Shown here: positions 1-7,435 of the stretch, in pieces
How the letters are laid out: the number at the start of each line of letters is the position of its first letter
How positions within the stretch are numbered: the first letter of the stretch is position 1
DNA from: a virus
DNA length: 37,063 nt
Strand: one strand, 5' to 3'
Virus record (IMG/VR): IMGVR_UViG_3300023176_003816
Coordinates: 1-37,063 of that record
The notes under the pieces: model-generated
Databases searched by the model: none
The model's input: the letters and a program-made list of their open reading frames with translations, nothing else
Told to the model about the DNA's origin: nothing
Program-made: the position numbers and the translations under genes

Positions 1-82
1 CATCACCAACATCTACCCAAGTTCCTCTTTTCTTCCTGGCGAAGACCCTACTTAAACTAAAAACCCCTCTTGTATCTGCCAT
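1..82 (-). CDS. Partial virion protein, N-terminus only
   Basis: The first 27 codons of a minus-strand gene are visible before it runs off the left edge. The peptide begins MADTRGVFSLSRVFARKK and is basic. The ATG at 82 has an AGGTG-like ribosome site about 6 nt upstream. It starts 9 nt after the stop of the preceding fibre-like gene in the same direction, so it probably belongs to the same structural cassette. Too little is present to assign a family. Confidence 0.6.
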   Translation of the reverse strand, partial: MADTRGVFSLSRVFARKKRGTWVDVGD

Positions 83-91
83 CACTTACAC

Positions 92-1219
92 CTATGAAGT
101 TATTTGTTTGCCAGAGATTTGTGCCTCTATAGTTTCTGCTTGATCTACTGTAATTTTAATAACATCATCAGTGAGTAATCTCTTTGGTTGTGCTAATAGT
201 TCCACACTTCCATACTTTGGAACAATCAGATTATCAACAAGTTTAGTTGTTGAAGCACCAGTGGTAACATCAACTGTGACAGGGTATGAACCAGTGTCAG
301 TTTTGTTTACCAATCTAATGGACTGAACAACACTTGGATATGTTGATGAAGTGTAAACACCAACAGGAGTTGTAACTCCAAGTCCAGCGGTGCTAATACC
401 TACACCAAAGTAATCACTACCAGATTTCTCTTCATAGGTGATGAATACTTTTACAATGTCATCTGTACCAGCTCTACTATAATCAGTAGATCTGATTGTG
501 ATTCTGTCATTTGCATTCAGAATCTGAGGTTGCTCCAACAATTCAATGGATGTTCCTGTTGGAATTGGAATATTGTATGCAAAGTAACTTCTTTGTCCTC
601 CACCATATCCTGTTGTAAAGTCAAATGCTCCAATGAAATTAACTTCTGTATTACCTGTTGCTACATTGGATGCAAAGATAGAATAAACAAGATATTGTGT
701 ATCTGCTGTTGCAGGAAGTGTCAAGACAGTTGTGCCAATACCAGTTGCAGTTGCTACAACAGTGGTGGTGATACCAGTATTAAACTGACTACCATCACCA
801 CCACCTCCTCCACCACCAGCAATACTGATATCTACAGTATCAGTTCCTGCATCATATAAGAATGTATTTCCTGCTCCAATGAAATTCAGTACCTTAACTG
901 GATTTCCTGATGTAATGGAAGTGCCAGCAGAACTAATACCAAGAGTAATACCACCATCAGCATTGAGAACACCAGTGAGTGTAGAAACACCACTGACAAC
1001 CAAACTGTTGGTTCTTACATCAACAGTTTGACCAATACCAGTTAGTGTACTACCATCACCATAATAATTAGTAGCTGTTACAACACCAGTAACAAATACA
1101 TCACCCACCACATCCAGTTTAGTATCTGGAATGGTTGAGCCAATACCAATATTATTAGTAGAACTGGCGGTAATAGCATTCCTATTACCTAATCTTGATA
1201 AGTCTCTTGCTCTAGTCAT
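92..1219 (-). CDS. Fibre-like virion structural protein
   Basis: This 375-aa protein has the repeat chemistry of cyanophage fibre and appendage proteins. Near residue 25 it carries an IGIGST-P-KLDVVGDV unit, followed by a YYGDGSTLTGI unit and a TLVVSGVSTLTG-like unit. A Gly run (about residue 135) separates this from a C-terminal region of two similar beta-rich modules, each running from a TxYLVYSIFAS-like strand to an R(I/L)xxxDxI(T/K)I strand. No catalytic motif, signal peptide or membrane segment is seen, and it is likely exposed on the virion. It lies downstream of a GATAAATA late box that overlaps the stop of the previous gene. The exact appendage (long fibre, short fibre or neck whisker) cannot be told from sequence. 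Confidence 0.75.
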   Translation of the reverse strand: MTRARDLSRLGNRNAITASSTNNIGIGSTIPDTKLDVVGDVFVTGVVTATNYYGDGSTLTGIGQTVDVRTNSLVVSGVSTLTGVLNADGGITLGISSAGTSITSGNPVKVLNFIGAGNTFLYDAGTDTVDISIAGGGGGGGDGSQFNTGITTTVVATATGIGTTVLTLPATADTQYLVYSIFASNVATGNTEVNFIGAFDFTTGYGGGQRSYFAYNIPIPTGTSIELLEQPQILNANDRITIRSTDYSRAGTDDIVKVFITYEEKSGSDYFGVGISTAGLGVTTPVGVYTSSTYPSVVQSIRLVNKTDTGSYPVTVDVTTGASTTKLVDNLIVPKYGSVELLAQPKRLLTDDVIKITVDQAETIEAQISGKQITS

Positions 1220-1239
1220 TACACGACTACTTTTTTACT

Positions 1240-1247
1240 TATTTATC
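1240..1247 (-). promoter_or_regulatory. T4-type late promoter box (GATAAATA)
   Basis: Read on the minus strand the box is GATAAATA, matching the T4 and cyanophage late consensus NATAAATA. It ends 20 nt before the ATG at 1219. Its first bases lie inside the TGA stop of the upstream 160-aa gene. No -35 element is needed by gp55/gp33-type late transcription. Confidence 0.65.
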
Positions 1248-1728
1248 AAAGTCTAGCAGCAGCTTCTTCGTCTGCTCTTCTTCTCCACGGAGTAACAGGA
1301 GTATCTTTATAATACTTTCTTGGATTTAGAACCTTATCCTTTGCTTCAAGGACTTTTGCTTCTTGCTCATTCTGAACTTTGGTTTTGAGTTCTGATGCAG
1401 CAGTGAAACACCACCCAAGAACATCATCCTCTTCCAAGTCATCAAATGCAGTGAATGCATCAGGATCTAAACCTTCAGTGCTTAAATCCACATCATAATA
1501 AGTGAACTCTGTGATTGTCTTGGACTCTGTGACTGTGGTTGCAATACCTACTCTTGGATCCACATCCATATCATAAATGGTTGTCTCATAAGTATGGTCA
1601 AAGGTTGTTGATGAATGGAGATAGATTTGTGCTTTGTAAGCAACATTCTCCAATCCATCAACTTCACCAATGATATGAAGGTTTGGAATTGTGTATTCGT
1701 GCTGAACTGAATTTGATGTGACTATCAT
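1246..1728 (-). CDS. Conserved cyanophage virion protein, 160 aa
   Basis: A 160-aa acidic protein with a beta-rich N-terminal half (YTIPNLHIIGEVDGLENVAYKAQIYL) and a charged helical C-terminus rich in Glu, Lys and Arg that ends RRRADEEAAARL. No known enzyme motif is visible. It sits between two fibre-type genes on the same strand and has its own late promoter box, so a structural or fibre-attachment role is likely but is inferred from position only. The ATG at 1728 is 14 nt from the box, which implies a very short leader with no clear Shine-Dalgarno. Confidence 0.65.
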   Translation of the reverse strand: MIVTSNSVQHEYTIPNLHIIGEVDGLENVAYKAQIYLHSSTTFDHTYETTIYDMDVDPRVGIATTVTESKTITEFTYYDVDLSTEGLDPDAFTAFDDLEEDDVLGWCFTAASELKTKVQNEQEAKVLEAKDKVLNPRKYYKDTPVTPWRRRADEEAAARL

Positions 1729-1742
1729 TGGTCTTTTTTAGT

Positions 1743-1750
1743 TATTTATT
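1743..1750 (-). promoter_or_regulatory. T4-type late promoter box (AATAAATA)
   Basis: AATAAATA on the minus strand begins directly after the TAA stop of the 1064-aa adhesin gene and ends 14 nt before the ATG at 1728. It matches the NATAAATA late consensus. Confidence 0.65.
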
Positions 1751-4700
1751 TTACTTGGCATTAGCAGTAGTAAACGGAGACTCTGCGAAGGCAGCGAATA
1801 TCATAGTATCTCCATTTTCATTCCATATACCAGTATTGTTTCTTACCTTAAATCCATTTGATAACATATCAATTTGGTATGTGCTATCTGCAACTCCACT
1901 ATTTTCTATTTCAGTTTGATTTGGTTTTAATTGTTTATTGCAGGGGTTTGATGATGCTCTACTACTATCTTGAATACCCCAATCTCTACCACCAGTATCA
2001 TCAGCATTCTTCACCATGACCCATGCCGGCTTAAATCCACAATATACAAAAGGACCATCAGCATCTCCATTTCCAACATAACTTCCAAACTTACTGAAAC
2101 CTTCTATTTCTGCCCAACAGTAAGCAATATAAGGGGCACCGGAGGCGTTTGTTGTGGCAGATGTACCGGTACTAAACACCGTTGATGTTGGCGTTACATT
2201 TTGCCAGACACTTGAGTCCGAACTATATGCATTTGATAGGTCCAAATAGGCATATCTATTTGGACCCTCAACCGCATGGTAAACAGGCCAATTTTCAGTT
2301 GCACCACTTCTACGCTTTGCAATAATCATTTTTGGTTCCTTTTCAAGTCCGTGACCGATCGTAGCATTAGATCCAGTTCCAGTATAAGAAACAATAGAGA
2401 ACCCAGCATCCTGATTGACACTCACCACAGAATTGATTGAACCATCTGTGTTTGCTGTTGTGGTGCCTGCTCCTGCTTGCCAACACCAGGCGACAAAATC
2501 AGTACTACTATTATTCCAATTTGAAGATAGACTAAACCCATCGGCATTAAAACTATATGGACCATTTATTGCTTCTACGTTAGTTAAATTAGCATATAAA
2601 GTGCGTCTTGACCCACGAACAGAATCAAATATTCCATGATTGTACGCCTGATTTCTTGCTTTAACCCAAACCAAGTCAGGAGTAAATCCAATACCAGTAA
2701 TATTTCTACCATCAGAGCCATCAGCCCTATAAAGCACCGTCTTAAAGTGCTCACCAGGATTCTTAATCGCAGGAGTTGGTAAGTTGTCCTCACATAATGC
2801 TAGGAAATCAGTTGGAGGTTCATACTTAAAGAGTCCTTTGCCGTTGCTGTCTGTGAAGGTTCCTGCTGTGATGTTTCCAGAGAATGTTGGGTTTTGACCG
2901 AAGTTTAAGGAATGTTCCTCTGATCTGTAAATATACATTACTGGCGACCAACTTTCAGTAACAACACCAACAGTTCTAATTGCAGTGTTTCCAGCAGCAA
3001 CTTGGGCTTTGGTTAAAGTCACAACACTAGAACCATTATATCCATACCACTGATCATTAATACCAAACCATAACTTTCCGTCAGTACCATCACTTGACCA
3101 AGCACATTGTATAATGTCTCCTCCAGTTAATGCAGTATCACTTACTTTTGCAATAACATCAGTTGTATCAAAAATCAAATATGGTCTCAAACTATCAGCA
3201 CCATATGGTCTTATTTGGGTTGTTCCATCAGTAAGATATGTACTACTAATTCTTTGACCATTCTTTAAAATTCCAATATTTGGCCATCCACCGGTGGATG
3301 ATGTAATTCTTGTTTCCCAATAGTATTCTCCAGTTGTTGGGAATCCAATGGTTGCTCTTCTTCCTGTTTGATTGTTATTACTAGCAAATGTTAAATTTCC
3401 ATTAGAAAGAGTTCCTTGACTATTAGTATCAACAAAATTCAAAGTCGCAAAGTTATTCGCAGTCGTATCGGGAACTGCTCTCCAAGTCGCAATACCTACT
3501 GGTGTATAAGGTCTCGGCACATCAAATCCACCTTTGTATTTTGCTACACCTTTGTATACTCGGAGGTCTTGTATGTAACCATTGTAAAAAGATGTTTCAC
3601 TTTGGTCCATACCAAATCTTGCTTCAGTGTTGGGTGATACAACATTAGCAGTAAAATTAGTGTTAATTCCCGTAGCAACACCATTGATATATCTTGTTAA
3701 AAGACTTCCATTTCTTTCTACTGCTATATGTGTAAATTGTCCTGTTGTAATTCCTGTAGCAGGTGCAATTTGTTGAGAACCACCCAGATAAATTTCTCCA
3801 TTTGCACCAACAAATAAATTATTTGTTGCAGATGCTGCTCCTCTTAATTCAAATAAAGGTCTTTGCTCGGGGACACCAGAATACCAACACTCTAAAGTAA
3901 AGTCACCTGTACCAAAAGTAAAATCAGTGAGATCTGTAGAGGTAGTGAGTTCAGTATCTGATCCATTAAACAGCATTGCACTACCATAATATGAAGAGGT
4001 TGTGCCAATACTCGCATTTGTTGTCATTGTTTTATTACTTCCACTACCTTTAATATCAGCAGAGTAATCGCCAAATCCACTTGAAGTTCCACCACTAATA
4101 CCAGGAACAGCAAGAACCAAATTAGCAGCATAAGGGTCTGTTCTTAACTGACTTACATAAGCATCAGTAGTCGTTGGAGCACCGTTGCGTGGTTGTGGTA
4201 GATCTTCACCTTTCAGAGTGATAATACTATTTGGTGTGGTATGGAAGTCAGCACCAAAGTTGGAACTATCATTCAGTGGTATGTAGACACCATTGACTCC
4301 AAAACCACCATTGCGTTCAATTTGTGCTTTGATGACTCTTGGTGTCTTTGGAACCCATTGTCCTGGTCTGAAATCAGTTGCTTGTGTAGAACCAGCAGAG
4401 ATGTAACCGTTTCCGTCCTTATAGAAACCAAACACATCTGGTGTGAGTGCTTGACCGTCTACTAAGTAGAGGTCCATCATCTGCCCGTGCCAGTTGCCAG
4501 TAAGAACACCAATTCTTTTTCCAATGTAGTGAGCAACTCTTTGATTTATCCAAGATTCATAATTTATTGAAATTGGATCTACAGCATTGCCAGAACCGGA
4601 TTGCAGGACACCATTAATATATTCAGCGGCTTTAACTTCTTGTTCTCCCTCCTGTGTGGTATCAACATAAGCCAAATAGTGTGTCCATCCAGAATAATCT

Positions 4701-4945
4701 TGGTATTTTGCTGGTGGAGTTTGATAATACCCATATGTACCACCAACTCTATTCCACATGTGTAAGTTATGACCGCTATTCAAATACCATGCAAACGCAT
4801 CATTAAAATCTTCTGTGGGTCCAGCATTGAACAAATGACCTCTATGAGAGGTCGCATCTGAATTTCTCTTTGCCCAAACAGAAATTGTAAACCTATAACT
4901 GTTACCAGTGCTTGTGGGCGTTCTCTTTAAGTATTCTTGTGCCAT
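1751..4945 (-). CDS. LamG/SPRY-like multidomain adhesin
   Basis: A 1064-aa, apparently secreted-type beta protein with several lectin-like modules. Residues 1-200 look like a concanavalin/LamG fold (YRFTISVWAKRNS, then DLYLVDGQALTPDVFG). Residues 275-475 hold a second LamG module (MLFNGSDTELTT, FTLECWYSG, FNGYIQDLRVYKGVAKY-like end). Residues 500-685 resemble a SPRY/B30.2 sandwich (YYWETRIT, NIGILKNG, WFGINDQWYG). The C-terminal 330 residues match the phage adhesin type with repeated F-PDLVWVK, FNADGFSL and VAWCW strings. The likely role is host-surface glycan binding by a distal fibre or other appendage. An AGGAG-type ribosome site precedes the ATG at 4945. Domain names are assigned by eye, without a profile search. 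Confidence 0.75.
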   Translation of the reverse strand: MAQEYLKRTPTSTGNSYRFTISVWAKRNSDATSHRGHLFNAGPTEDFNDAFAWYLNSGHNLHMWNRVGGTYGYYQTPPAKYQDYSGWTHYLAYVDTTQEGEQEVKAAEYINGVLQSGSGNAVDPISINYESWINQRVAHYIGKRIGVLTGNWHGQMMDLYLVDGQALTPDVFGFYKDGNGYISAGSTQATDFRPGQWVPKTPRVIKAQIERNGGFGVNGVYIPLNDSSNFGADFHTTPNSIITLKGEDLPQPRNGAPTTTDAYVSQLRTDPYAANLVLAVPGISGGTSSGFGDYSADIKGSGSNKTMTTNASIGTTSSYYGSAMLFNGSDTELTTSTDLTDFTFGTGDFTLECWYSGVPEQRPLFELRGAASATNNLFVGANGEIYLGGSQQIAPATGITTGQFTHIAVERNGSLLTRYINGVATGINTNFTANVVSPNTEARFGMDQSETSFYNGYIQDLRVYKGVAKYKGGFDVPRPYTPVGIATWRAVPDTTANNFATLNFVDTNSQGTLSNGNLTFASNNNQTGRRATIGFPTTGEYYWETRITSSTGGWPNIGILKNGQRISSTYLTDGTTQIRPYGADSLRPYLIFDTTDVIAKVSDTALTGGDIIQCAWSSDGTDGKLWFGINDQWYGYNGSSVVTLTKAQVAAGNTAIRTVGVVTESWSPVMYIYRSEEHSLNFGQNPTFSGNITAGTFTDSNGKGLFKYEPPTDFLALCEDNLPTPAIKNPGEHFKTVLYRADGSDGRNITGIGFTPDLVWVKARNQAYNHGIFDSVRGSRRTLYANLTNVEAINGPYSFNADGFSLSSNWNNSSTDFVAWCWQAGAGTTTANTDGSINSVVSVNQDAGFSIVSYTGTGSNATIGHGLEKEPKMIIAKRRSGATENWPVYHAVEGPNRYAYLDLSNAYSSDSSVWQNVTPTSTVFSTGTSATTNASGAPYIAYCWAEIEGFSKFGSYVGNGDADGPFVYCGFKPAWVMVKNADDTGGRDWGIQDSSRASSNPCNKQLKPNQTEIENSGVADSTYQIDMLSNGFKVRNNTGIWNENGDTMIFAAFAESPFTTANAK

Positions 4946-4957
4946 TATTGTTTACTC

Positions 4958-5845
4958 CTATTCTAAAATGGTGGAACCAGAAGGGAAATAGTCACTGATA
5001 ATCTCTACCCAATCAGTGCCATTATAGAACTCCAGTGCAGAGTTTGATGTATTCCATCGCAAGTATGGATTGTTTCCAGAAGGTCTTTGTGCTGTAGTAC
5101 CTTGTGGAAGTGCAATACCAGTGGTTGTTTGTGATAAATCAACACCACTGGAGTCAATAGTAACTCCAGAACCAACATTAATTTTATTATTAGTACCATC
5201 AATGGTGATTGATGCTGTACCAACTGTGAGAATTCCAGTTACTCTTGCATTTCCCTCAACAAAGAGTGCTGTTGTTCCAATTCCAATGGTAACAGTTCCA
5301 ATACCATTAGATGATCCAAGTGTGGTGATGCCAGAAACCACAAGTGTATTTGCTCTTACATCAGATGTATTAGCAAGACCAGTGATAGTTACATTTCCTG
5401 TAGCACCACTTACAGAGATGTTATCACCTGCTGTAATGCCAGTAACAATACCACTGAGAGCAGAACCATCACCAGTTGTAGTTAAAACACTTACACCACC
5501 AACAGTTGCACTTCCATCAACTGTAAGGTCTCCACCTACAGTAAAGTTGCCAGGAGCATCAGTGACTGCTGCCACATTAAATGCTTTGTATGCAACAATC
5601 TCAACAACATCACCACTTACAGCAGCAGCATTCAGAACAACTGTGCTACCATTTGAGGCAACATAGTCATTACCAGAACCACTGATAAGTTTAGAACCAT
5701 TCAGATATACTTCAAGATATCCAACAGTATATCCTGAACTGAATGTGAATGTTGTTGTATCTGTTGTTGGAGCGTATACCTGTCTGGCAACAACTACAGA
5801 TGAGTCACCAGGAGCTCTTCCAATATATCCGTTTCTATCTGCCAT
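4958..5845 (-). CDS. Fibre-like virion structural protein, 295 aa
   Basis: The N-terminal 90 residues form a compact beta module (TTFTFSSGYTVGYLEVYLNGSKL, then VVEIVAYKAFNV). After it comes a long run of fibre repeats (GDLTVDGSATVGG, GDGSALSGI, DVRANTLVVSGITTLGSSNG, IGIGTTALFVEGNARVTG). The C-terminus (PYLRWNTSNSALEFYNGTDWVEI) is a common phage fibre ending. It starts at the ATG at 5845, which overlaps the TAA of the gene before it (TAATG), and is probably translationally coupled. A trimeric fibre or appendage component is inferred. Confidence 0.75.
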   Translation of the reverse strand: MADRNGYIGRAPGDSSVVVARQVYAPTTDTTTFTFSSGYTVGYLEVYLNGSKLISGSGNDYVASNGSTVVLNAAAVSGDVVEIVAYKAFNVAAVTDAPGNFTVGGDLTVDGSATVGGVSVLTTTGDGSALSGIVTGITAGDNISVSGATGNVTITGLANTSDVRANTLVVSGITTLGSSNGIGTVTIGIGTTALFVEGNARVTGILTVGTASITIDGTNNKINVGSGVTIDSSGVDLSQTTTGIALPQGTTAQRPSGNNPYLRWNTSNSALEFYNGTDWVEIISDYFPSGSTILE

Positions 5846-6384
5846 TAGCTAACTCCTGTGAGGATGCTGAGATTTACATCAATAGCATTTGCTGTATCAC
5901 AATATACTCTTATCTGATCATCTCCTTCAAGAACTGTCTTACCAGCATCAGAGATAACAAAAGAACTTCCAGAAGGAACAGGAATATCACTTGCTAATGC
6001 AGCAGTAACACTTGAACTATTATCAAGAACCTCAACTGTTAGGTTGACTTGATTTCCTGTATTGTTAGCAAATGTTCCACCAATCAAAATACTCTTCACT
6101 CCAGTAGATGAAGTGTATGCTGTTGTCATCCCTAAGAATCTAACAGTTTGACTTGATGCTGATGCAGTGTTTGTTGAATCCCTATCAACAACAACTTCAC
6201 CTGCACCAATGGATGAAACTCTTGACCCAGCAATAAAATGCTGTGTGTCAACGAGATCATTAACACTAACCAGAGAAGTTGAAATCCCAGTAATAAGGTT
6301 TGTGGTGATGCCAATAGAACCGCTGGAACTTGTAGTTACAATCCCTGCTGCTCTTGTTAATGAATTGGAAAATGCTTCTGCCAT
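5845..6384 (-). CDS. Small beta-rich virion protein, 179 aa
   Basis: A 179-aa Ser/Thr-rich protein. Its C-terminal half (TSSTGVKSILIGGTFANNTGNQVNLTVEVLDN, then VISDAGKTVLEGDDQIRVYCDT) resembles the beta modules at the C-terminus of the 375-aa fibre-like protein at 92-1219. No enzymatic motif is seen. It has its own late promoter box 20 nt upstream and is coupled to the next fibre gene by a TAATG overlap. It is probably a fibre cap or attachment subunit, but this rests on context. Confidence 0.65.
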   Translation of the reverse strand: MAEAFSNSLTRAAGIVTTSSSGSIGITTNLITGISTSLVSVNDLVDTQHFIAGSRVSSIGAGEVVVDRDSTNTASASSQTVRFLGMTTAYTSSTGVKSILIGGTFANNTGNQVNLTVEVLDNSSSVTAALASDIPVPSGSSFVISDAGKTVLEGDDQIRVYCDTANAIDVNLSILTGVS

Positions 6385-6404
6385 TGTTCTTTAAGTGTTA
6401 TGAG

Positions 6405-6412
6405 TATTTATT
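6405..6412 (-). promoter_or_regulatory. T4-type late promoter box (AATAAATA)
   Basis: AATAAATA on the minus strand shares bases with the TAA stop of the 324-aa fibre gene and ends 20 nt before the ATG at 6384. Confidence 0.65.
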
Positions 6413-7385
6413 AACCGCCAAGAGCGATTACAAGTCCAATTGATGCACCTGGTGTGATAGTAACTGTTGCTATTCCTGCTGTAGCAGCATCAACAGTAAT
6501 ATTAGTACCTGTGGTTGATTTGAAGTCAATCATTGTTGCACCAGCACCAATGAATGTACCCTCTGAACCAAGACCAACAGTTGCTGTTAAGTTTGTTGCA
6601 ACACCAGTCAGATTTGAACCATCACCATAGTAAGTAACAACACCAGATGTTGCTGTTACAATTCCAGATGAAATTTGTACTGTACCAAGAGTAGCAATAC
6701 CAGTAATTCTGATATTTCTACCAACAACTTCATCATAAACAATGTCATCAAGAACATAGAGATCACCACCAACATAAAGGTCTCCACCTGTTGTGGTAAT
6801 TCCTCCACTGGAAGCAAGAGTGGTGATTCCAGAAACAGCAAGTGTTCCTGTTAATGTTGCATTACGTGCTGTAAATTCATCAAATACCAGGTCATCAGAA
6901 ACATAAAGATCACCACCAACATAGAGGTCTCCTCCTGTTGTGGTAATTCCTCCACTGGAAGCAAGGGTTGTAACTCCTACTGACCTCAGAGTAGATGAGA
7001 AGTCAGCAATTGCAGCAGTAACTGTACCACCAACTGATAAATTCTCAGTCAGTGTAATGCCACCAGTAACATTGATGGCAGTTTCAGCTGTACCAACCTT
7101 TACAATGTCCAGAGTATATGCTGGACTTGTTGAATTGATACCAATAAGTCCACTGCTCTCAACAGCAAAAATAGTACCAGAAATTCCCACATCAAGGGAA
7201 TTCTGTGCTGTTAAGATTCCTGTGAACCTACCATTTTCTGCTTTGATGCCTTGACCAACGACATCAAGAGTGGTGGTTGGTAGTGTAGATCCAATACCTA
7301 CCTTATTAAGGTCAGAAGTTGCAAAAACTAAATTGTCTGCAACCTCTATACCGTTTTTGACTACAAAATTCTTATTGATAGCCAT
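6411..7385 (-). CDS. Fibre-like virion protein with duplicated 49-aa unit
   Basis: A 324-aa fibre-like protein beginning MAINKNFVVKNGIEV. It contains the usual units (KVGIGSTLPTTTLDVVGQG, IGINSTSPAYTLDIV, YYGDGSNLTGVA). Its middle has two nearly identical 49-residue blocks, each containing TTLASSGGITTTGGDLYVGG followed by a variable DD-V-DE segment. The 147-nt DNA repeat is described separately. A TATAAATA late box lies 34 nt upstream. This is a virion appendage protein; the receptor or partner is unknown. Confidence 0.75.
   Translation of the reverse strand: MAINKNFVVKNGIEVADNLVFATSDLNKVGIGSTLPTTTLDVVGQGIKAENGRFTGILTAQNSLDVGISGTIFAVESSGLIGINSTSPAYTLDIVKVGTAETAINVTGGITLTENLSVGGTVTAAIADFSSTLRSVGVTTLASSGGITTTGGDLYVGGDLYVSDDLVFDEFTARNATLTGTLAVSGITTLASSGGITTTGGDLYVGGDLYVLDDIVYDEVVGRNIRITGIATLGTVQISSGIVTATSGVVTYYGDGSNLTGVATNLTATVGLGSEGTFIGAGATMIDFKSTTGTNITVDAATAGIATVTITPGASIGLVIALGG
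6731..6977. repeat. Tandem in-frame repeat, 147-nt period
   Basis: About 100 nt at 6731-6830 recur at 6878-6977 with only scattered substitutions; the offset is exactly 147 nt (49 codons). The copies encode the GGITTTGGDLYVGGDLYV blocks of the 324-aa fibre protein. Most differences look synonymous or conservative (LDDIVYDE against SDDLVFDE), consistent with duplication followed by mild divergence. Confidence 0.8.
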
Positions 7386-7419
7386 TCGGGTTCACTCTCC
7401 CCCGTTGCTTGTTTTTTAT

Positions 7420-7427
7420 TATTTATA
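7420..7427 (-). promoter_or_regulatory. Perfect T4 late promoter box (TATAAATA)
   Basis: The exact T4 late consensus TATAAATA on the minus strand lies in the 50-nt gap between the 642-aa and 324-aa genes, 34 nt before the ATG at 7385. Confidence 0.75.
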
Positions 7428-7435
7428 TCAAACAG

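Noticed and set aside
5070-5666. 198-aa plus-strand ORF opposite a fibre gene
   Set aside because: Antisense to repeat-rich fibre sequence; Pro/Thr/Val-rich product mirrors the complementary codons and has no independent support.
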